DNA from: Branchiostoma floridae
Lineage: Eukaryota > Chordata > Leptocardii > Amphioxiformes > Branchiostomatidae
Assembly (NCBI RefSeq): GCF_000003815.2
Contig: NC_049979.1
Span: forward strand, 34,503,738 to 34,567,737
Length of the DNA: 64,000 nucleotides
Reading direction: 5' to 3'
A program made the position numbers and the translations under genes. The notes under the pieces are model-generated. The model saw only the letters and a program-made list of their open reading frames with translations, was not told the origin of the DNA and did not search any database. Below, piece after piece: positions 58,701 through 64,000 of this stretch; positions within the stretch are counted from its first letter, which is position 1, and the number at the start of each line of letters is the position of its first letter.

Positions 58701-58796
58701 GTCACACCACCTAACACCTACTGGCCTTGGGAGATTCCAGAGAAGGTAACCCATAACACACCACATCCAGGGAAGGGAGCCCCTAACACACCATAG
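55749..58796 (+). CDS. LRR single-pass receptor with Tyr/SH3-ligand tail and NTYWPW repeats
   Basis: 1015 residues in one exon from the chosen start. That start gives the signal peptide MLFLLLLAAACGDSNG; the frame is open further up, with ATGs at 55689 and 55713. The extracellular part has about six leucine-rich repeats (LHTLALIDAKITDV, LLTLILSNNNITQI, LSMLDLENNLLQVV, VQILNLGYNEIGTI) and a Thr-rich stalk. The membrane span VISVAVLAVVGLVVSALVVL encodes around 57290-57350. The cytoplasmic tail has five Tyr motifs (HTYSEIP, HVYSEIP, SSYSQIP, RTYREVP, HTYSEIP) and two RPLPxLP class I SH3 ligands, then seven repeats built on PNTYWPWEIPGEG. No kinase or TIR domain. Inferred to be a signalling receptor using SH2/SH3 adaptors; the ligand is unknown. 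The tail type is one I associate with amphioxus LRR proteins. Confidence 0.88.
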   Translation: MLFLLLLAAACGDSNGPSVPQCKTAGWRECVPLTPRPATLMHGKSACVMCKVLNVRVASGGPFSFLARANSVAIRGYPFHVLSAKKLAPLQHSVLHTLALIDAKITDVENNTFVGFPSLDKLSLDSNRLTNAKQVWFTGLENLLTLILSNNNITQIEPGSFVHLRSLSMLDLENNLLQVVDPAWLFGPTFVQILNLGYNEIGTISPGSFQPVHLTWLDLMCNDLSSLDGDVLGGQSSLSRLHISSGMLSSAHDAKPHETRWSLHRFFSFGRGSASMIVKVPKFLFCARYTAYELSLGWVFDSSDNVPGTSKSGVNPGMSCGALDHSLSTISIQAPAVVLATVGSLADKLVPNTLEQCRQVWEYDGGIAVQVGPFGSSMFRLVSLATGSTAAEDVALSFVRKQDTSTLTTPEFDSSQQHTTHTNPTHDKTKNITCILLTKNKHTKLFFTVSPVQPQTHTTETTYRRHIGNSSSLTPYSETTENDYTSSKPRDLSTLQVSTTHAADLEVLAVPGHVVISVAVLAVVGLVVSALVVLVWKICSTWFNAEDERDSDDAHIWTIPPGVAFPGLLRSASLPARPIKVVSDDAVSCRSLPAVLDSIEHTYSEIPNGIASAQRPLPGLPHVYSEIPDAPISGVVRSASLPVCTSGVGTDDAASCRSLPAVLQSIESSYSQIPDNIAAAQRPLPALPRTYREVPDHEAAAQPARQHTYSEIPDDDSGPMPFYADAAKFSLHVVRNRRQNRRVFRENGVTYGSADQSKAQCNFFYRNSPEIGGIRARGQLRTALVSQPADQGVSTPVNATDAILSRVQDGTGPHNSFLTLPNTYWPWEIPGEGAPNTPRRASLPLVTPPNTYWPWEMPGEGALNTPQRGPLQNVTPPNTYWPWEMPVGGARNTSRRSSLPPVTLPNTYWPWEIPGKGAPNTRRRASLTQVTLPNTYWPWGIPGEGTCNTPRRAPLPLTLPNTYWPWEIPGEETRNTSRRSSLPLVTPPNTYWPWEIPEKVTHNTPHPGKGAPNTP
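58201..58770 (+). repeat. Seven 84-nt coding tandem repeats in the LRR receptor tail
   Basis: Each unit encodes 28 residues (the fifth has 27): LPNTYWPWEIPGEG, then xNTPRRASLPLVT. NTYWPW is invariant in all seven; the Glu after it is Gly in unit 5. NTPRRAS/NTSRRSS provides a repeated basophilic Ser site. The last unit is degenerate (NTPHPGKGAPNTP then stop). Confidence 0.9.
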
Positions 58797-59430
58797 AAAA
58801 CGACCCTCCACCATCTAGCCATCTATTCAATCATTTTATAATGCAATAATATACCATTTGGCTCGCCCTTTAGGCGTCGCCAAAAACGATAGTTACACAA
58901 ACATAATATCTGTACGTATTAAAAATAACGCCGAGCTGATTTGGCATTCTTTTGCATATTTGCAATAGATCACACAGGTATTCTTGACTGGCAAGTTTTT
59001 ACTATACTTTTTTTTTGGAAACAATGCTTTTTAAAACCTCCATTGCCAAATTAAAGATCTTGGAAGTACAAGTATGTGGCACATTCTAAATACTCTTTTC
59101 CCTATTTTTGTCAGCAGCACAATTTGCAAACCTTACCTCTCTGCATAAGAAACTACATATACGTATACCGGTACCACTCATACGAACCAGGGCCTCATTT
59201 GCATAATCAATATGCGAAATGCCATAATTCGTTAGTGGTAAATTACATAAGTTGTAATTTCATACTTAAAAGTGAACGTCTATACGAATGTAAAAAAGCC
59301 TTAAGCGGACGTTATTTGCATAATTAGTAATAAAATGTTAAAGTGTATCCGTAATTCAGCTAAAGCATAGGACATTCATACATAAAATTATTACCACTAC
59401 CTTCTGAAGTAAATTGAAAACTTTTCAAAA
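58797..59430. other. LRR gene 3' flank, no gene seen
   Basis: AT-rich, with no canonical AATAAA close to the stop and TTTGCATAAT-type repeats near 59200-59320. Confidence 0.4.
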
Positions 59431-59492
59431 ATTCAAAATACATACAAGTCATTGAAAATCCGGTTTTCAATGACTTGTATATATTTTGAATT
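59431..59492. repeat. Short strong hairpin
   Basis: ATTCAAAATACATACAAGTC/ATTGAAAA is followed by a five-base loop TCCGG and TTTTCAATGACTTGT/ATATATTTTGAAT. Arms of about 28 bases with few mismatches, of a size compatible with a miRNA-like precursor or a short fold-back. Confidence 0.55.
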
Positions 59493-59907
59493 GTATAGAA
59501 ACTATAAAAAGAATAAATGCTTTGTGTGTTTTGTTGTTATTAAGTCACATTTTTCCATGTTGTATGACATAACCAGTTTGTAATATACGGTTACACACAT
59601 CCGTTTTACGTTGTAGTAAGAGCGCAGTGCGATTGCCCTCTGTTGGAAATGGTCATTTAGTTAATAGTATGGGCAGAATGATTAACATGCGACATGAATA
59701 TCCTGGCAAAATGAATAAATTGAAACAATATAGGACAAAATTGAAACCAGGACACGTTGCTAGACTAATCTATAGACTTGCCAAAAATAAAAACAATCAA
59801 TCTATTACACCTCCCCCCAGAATTTCACAAATACGACATCTGTCATTTGGCTGGTAGAAATACTAGTATCTGATTTCATGCCACTGTAACATTTAGTAAC
59901 GATACCT

Positions 59908-60157
59908 AAAGGCCCCCTCTCACTTGACGTGCGGCACGCTTGCGGCATTGCTGCGTTCGGAAGATGCTCAACGAATTTCAGAGATAAAGAACGAATTTTC
60001 TTACTTGTTGTATATTTTGTCGTCTTTTATGTTATACTTTTACGTATTGCGCAATATCTGAATCATAAAAAATCGAAGAAAATAACAAAACAGTGACGCA
60101 GTGTGCGAACGCAGCAATGCCGCAAGCGTGCCGCACGTCAAGTGAGAGGGGGCCTTA
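59908..60157. mobile_element. MITE, TIR AAGGCCCCCTCTCACTTGACG
   Basis: The left arm GGCCCCCTCTCACTTGACGT continuing to GCAATGCTGCGTTCG-type sequence is inverted at the right (ACGTCAAGTGAGAGGGGGCC). Arms of about 47 bp, total 250 bp, no ORF. Confidence 0.75.
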
Positions 60158-60422
60158 AACTAACACGTTACATTGGCAACACTCGTACTTTGTCCATGCC
60201 CACTCCCGGCCGGGTCAGATATTCTCATTAACTCATCATGGGACTATCTGACCCTCCTGATGGCAGGACCAACTTTCCAGAAAGATAGAATCTTTTCAAA
60301 ATCTGTTTTTCTTTTCCTTGAAGATCCAGACCAAGCATTTGTACCTAGTAATTACACATTTGACTAGATGTCAGAAATGAGCCATTTTTAAGTATAAAGA
60401 CAGAGCTCAAAATTTGGAAAAA

Positions 60423-60557
60423 AAGCAACACAACCAAACAACGACAATTAATATTAAATGTTTGATTTTCACTCTAAATCTCTTATTGACCTGAACGCTT
60501 TCACCAACTTAAGTACGAGATGCGAAAATTGTATAGCAGGCATCCTCTGCTGAAGCA

Positions 60558-60625
<68 letters not shown>

Positions 60626-60692
60626 CACTGCTTTTCAGATTTAGAGTGAAAATCAAACAACCAATAATTGTCGTTGTTTGGTTGTGTTGCTT
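60423..60692. repeat. Large fold-back with a (TA)n core
   Basis: The left arm AAGCAACACAACCAAACAAC...TTTGATTTTCACTCTAAATC is the inverse of the right arm GATTTAGAGTGAAAATCAAA...GTTGTTTGGTTGTGTTGCTT. A second inner pair, GCAGTGATATAT and ATATATCACTGC, encloses a TA run of about 60 bases (60560-60626). Confidence 0.75.
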
Positions 60693-60783
60693 ACGTATAT
60701 ATAATGATTCCGCGACTATCCATGTGATACTGATTTGAGCCGCTTGCGTTTTAGAGTGTTTTTATATTAGTTGCCAGTATTTT

Positions 60784-62150
60784 CTAGATTGTTACTGTAA
60801 GGCCACTGTAAATAAATTTTACGGTTAACAAAAAAATTAACTTCCTCTGTAGACTGCAAAAATAATGAGGTAGGGCGAATAAAAAACAAGATGGGTAAAA
60901 AGACAAAGATGACAAATTTTCAAAATAGACACCATAAACGTTGTAACAAAATTTGAAGTTACAAAGTATGGCAACACAATCAAGAAGTATAGTAAAAGTG
61001 AAACTAGTGTGGTAGACTCGTATCACTAACCACGTTGGCAACTACACTCATGGCTTCCATATTGGTGCTTACAATAACTTTCCAGCAAGATTCACTTTTG
61101 CAACTTCAGTCAAGGCTACCTCTAGTGTCAATTCTAGATGCAATTATCAGCATACAACACAACCTTTTTACCCATTTTGGTCTACCTACTTGGTGTGATT
61201 TGGCCCCTTGTTGGGCTTAGTATAATATCCATCATAGCATGTTCTATGGCGGGTGATGTGCTGTTTTCAGATTTCATACATGTACGGTGGCCCAGAATAA
61301 CCACTTGATTTTTTAAAATTCTATTCCATTTTCATTTTCTGAGTGAATTCTCATTTTCTGTGCGTATTAGTATTTTAGATGTGTAGTGCACATTGCAGCG
61401 CACCGTCCCCATGTCAAAGGTCAAGACAGTTCATAGGCATACAAAAGTGCTGAAAATAGAACGTTGTACTTCTGGGCCATCGTAATATCGGTCCTCAATG
61501 TTCCTTGTCTCTACGACTTTCCTGCCAAATGCCTGTTATGGAGTCTGGGTTTAGTAACTAGAGACTACTTTGCAAACGAATGCTTAAGCAAAAGCATGAA
61601 CTGAATATAATCGATATGTTTTATTTCATAGCATTGTGTCAGATGATCGGTAGTATCAATATAGCTTTACTCACACTCGCAGTCTTTAACTAATTGAATT
61701 TCACTGTGCGCAGCAGTCGTATACATGTTTGTGTATATATGAGTGGAAGTTCACACAAAAAATCAGCGGTGGGCTGTCCAAAGGGGGAGGTGGGCACAAG
61801 TGATATCATTAACATTAATATTTCATTTTCCACTTATAACAAGTCTGGCAAGTCTGGCAATTTTGTAACAGCTAAACATTGAACCAATGAGCTGTGACTT
61901 TCAGGCCTCAAAGCATTTATGAGAGCAAAAGATAGAATTACATCAAGTGGTCAGAAATGAAAGGACACTATTGTGACGGGCTGAACTTAAATGACTGGTG
62001 TGCAGTGATGATCTAGTCTCCGGATCTGCTGATCCAACTGCAGGCTGGAACTCTGGAACTCAATCTGTGTCAATATATGAACAAACTCAACTGGCAGGAC
62101 ATTCATACACGCAACAGTACCTAGAATGACCTACCGGACAGCGTGGTTAG
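60784..62150. other. No gene seen; one MITE inside
   Basis: Open frames here are short and without domain features. The only clear structure is the inverted-repeat element at 61283-61484. Confidence 0.4.
61283..61484. mobile_element. Mariner-like MITE, TA-flanked
   Basis: TA-CGGTGGCCCAGAA on the left and TTCTGGGCCATCG-TA on the right, inverses with one mismatch. About 200 bp, no coding. Confidence 0.65.
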
Positions 62151-62420
62151 AAACATCAGTGAAAGCTTATAAGACTCGTGCCCATTACCACTTTCTCAAT
62201 AAGCAAGAAGATCAACCCCAGTGATGAACCGGGACGAGCTCGCCGGGGGGATACAAGCTTAGCCACGTTTGGGATTGTGTTCTCGTCGCAAAAGCGCCAC
62301 CTACATCGGTTACATATAGCGGCGAGAAGCAGAAGTCCAGTCAGAAGCTCTGAGGAAGGTGCCTGAGAGACACATAAGATCACCGAAACGTAAGCAAAGT
62401 AAGTACATACTGATTGTGTA
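62150..62420 (+). repeat. Probable retroelement fragment with TCTGAGGAAGG...CCGAAACGT
   Basis: The string CTGAGGAAGGTGCCTGAGAG followed by ATCACCGAAACGTAAGCAAA resembles terminal sequences I recall from Penelope-like or related retroelements (SEEGA-x-ETHxIxET when translated). No RT domain is present. Confidence 0.3.
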
Positions 62421-63096
62421 CAAGATCTAGAATTCTCCTATATCATATACCCTCCCATACCCAACGTAGACGTCCTACTGTAGTGTCCAATCGTGAGGGT
62501 TTCTGTCCATACCGTAAGTTAAAGGACCCCTTCTACTAGAGGGCGATCGCGCTGCGCTCTCACTGCGACCTAAAACGGATGTATGTATCAAACCGTCGAT
62601 TTCATACTTGGTATGTAAAAGTGTGACTGAAATGACAACGCAGCACACAACGCATAACAATGTTTTTTATAGTTTCCATGCAATTCGCTAAGCAATCTGT
62701 GAAATTTCAGGTTGCAGAGAGAGCGTGGCGAGAGCGTCGTCCCAGAGGAAAGTGAGTACAAGCTTTGTCTTATTGTGAAAAGCTTTGCTGCACTTGTTTT
62801 TGCTGCACTACCAAGACACGTCGCCAGGCGGGTTGAAAACTATGATTATTTGGTCTGTCGGCCAAGAGCTAGACATGCTGAATACTAGTACATTGTATCA
62901 AACAACCCATCAATGGTATCACCGCCTCTACCTCCACGCCCAACACCCACACACACCCACACGCCAGCGAAAGCATAGCCTCCTTTATGGAGATAAGTGA
63001 ATTTTGCATCGTTTACAGGTTTCGTGTGTTTCGTTGTCTTTCAAGCCATAATTTTACAGCATGGATCATGTTAATTCCAATTGAAAAATCCAATAA

Positions 63097-63121
63097 TTCA
63101 CACACACACACACACACACAA
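63097..63121. repeat. (CA)n microsatellite
   Basis: About twelve CA units following AATAATT. Confidence 0.9.
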
Positions 63122-63986
63122 CCAGGAAAAGAATTGCCCCCCTGTACACACGCTTTGATACCGGAGCGTTATATAATATCGTATAACGTGAACTACTGTA
63201 TGTTCGGTTTACTGTCATTTTTATGTAATCCGATTCCAACGTTGATCCCGTAAATGAATTACATGTTAAATGTATTAGATGTGTATTCATCTATTCATTG
63301 AAACCCGTGCACATAAATTCGTTGTAGATGAGAATATTTATTGTCATTCCCTTATGAATGTTGGCCCTGGAGGTTAGTAATTTTACAGTGCGTGGGACAC
63401 TAGCAATTGTTTTATCTGAGTGAATGAAGACTTCACTAAATGAAGACTTCAGTTCCATTTGCCTTTATATATTACAAACCTTAATATAACATTCTACTCA
63501 TCAAAAGAGCGGAGAAAATAAAATCCGCCGGAAATTGTGCCGCCAAAGGCGCAGAACTGGTTTCCACTAATGAGATTAATTTATTAATATAGGATGACGT
63601 CATGTTTAGAATGGCCGTCCCATCATGCCTTGTGGCCCTGTGAAGAATTCGGTCGGCCATCTTTCCTCTAGCATCGGCCCTCTGAAAGGAAGGCCCGGAA
63701 AAGACACGGAATATCTCCTCATTTCGCCGATTCCTGGAGTTTGGAACCGAGTAATCTGTGCAAGAAGACCTGTCGCTCCTATGCTGTCGATCCAAACGCC
63801 ATTTTCTGAGGTAAACCACCCCGAAAAACACGACGCCGATGCTAGGTAGGGAGTCACTCCGGGGGTCTGTTATCAATATTTCTGTGTCGGGGAGAGGGAA
63901 CTACCGCGGTCAACAACAGGCGATGCCGGACATCTAGTCTTACAAACTTTGCTGTGAAAATCTCGAAGAACAACACCGTTCCCGCC

Positions 63987-64000
63987 ATGGCGCTTGATCA
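63987..64000 (+). other. Possible gene start cut by the window edge
   Basis: GTTCCCGCCATGGCGCTTGA is a near-ideal translation start context, and the preceding ~400 bases are GC-richer than the flank. Only four codons are visible, so this is a guess. Confidence 0.2.

Noticed and set aside
57685-58749. Other-frame repeats opposite or overlapping the LRR tail
   Set aside because: They are by-products of the 84-nt coding tandem repeat, whose length divisible by three keeps all frames open.
60560-60626. (TA)n run considered as a promoter or origin
   Set aside because: It is the core of a fold-back element; simple repeats like this are common and no associated gene start is seen.
62200-62395. Possible hammerhead ribozyme (GTGATGA ... 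CCGAAACG) in the retroelement fragment
   Set aside because: The conserved CUGANGA core is not present and the GAAAC is too far away to form stem II/III geometry.
62711-62750. AG...GTGAGT-bounded 40-nt segment resembling an exon
   Set aside because: Too short, no partner exon in compatible phase could be found within the window.
63481-63876. 131-residue minus-strand frame near the window end
   Set aside because: No domain or conserved motif; the internal ATGGCC start context alone is not enough.
1-64000. CRISPR arrays, operons or bacterial features
   Set aside because: None present; gene structure and repeats are clearly animal.

Overview
The window looks like an invertebrate-chordate genome, most likely amphioxus (Branchiostoma). 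Genes have spliced exons with GT-AG introns and wide intergenic space full of small inverted-repeat transposons and tRNA-derived SINEs. The proteins match chordate families (WDR81, ADF/cofilin, KLHL24-type BTB-Kelch), and one lineage-specific LRR receptor has a tail of a kind I associate with amphioxus proteins. No species call is possible from sequence alone.

Layout. (1) 1-11.25 kb, + strand: the last 12 coding exons of a WDR81 orthologue. Its fourth intron carries a 2.46 kb composite transposon with 662-bp direct repeats, inserted into the B box of a SINE. (2) 11.25-15.2 kb: 3' flank and repeats, including a Mutator-like element. (3) 15.2-28 kb: three paralogous intronless-CDS BTB-BACK-Kelch genes (one -, two +). 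Each has the same upstream non-coding exon and promoter block, with a perfectly conserved DR1-like nuclear-receptor site. (4) 29.8-37.9 kb: a complete four-exon ADF/cofilin gene with an ATG-only first coding exon and two perfect CArG boxes upstream. (5) 39.5-53.4 kb, - strand: three copies of an unrecognised gene with an N-terminal C2-like domain and an acidic Ser/Thr/Pro-rich middle. Copy 1 looks intact. Copy 2 has its first exon split by a 6.8 kb full-length CR1-group non-LTR retrotransposon with two open ORFs. Copy 3 is a doubly deleted chimeric pseudogene. (6) 55.7-58.8 kb, + strand: an intronless LRR transmembrane receptor whose tail has five Tyr motifs, two SH3-type proline motifs and seven 28-residue NTYWPW repeats. 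(7) 58.8-64 kb: fold-back elements and simple repeats, with a possible gene start in the last 14 bases.

The genes do not form a pathway. Local duplication (KLHL and C2 families) and transposition shape the window. The paralogues help date and delimit insertions: gene B gives the empty site of the Mutator-like insertion, and C2 copy 1 gives the pre-insertion exon for the retrotransposon. The most unusual item is the retrotransposon ORF1, which combines a J-like domain lacking HPD, a PHD finger and an SGNH esterase.
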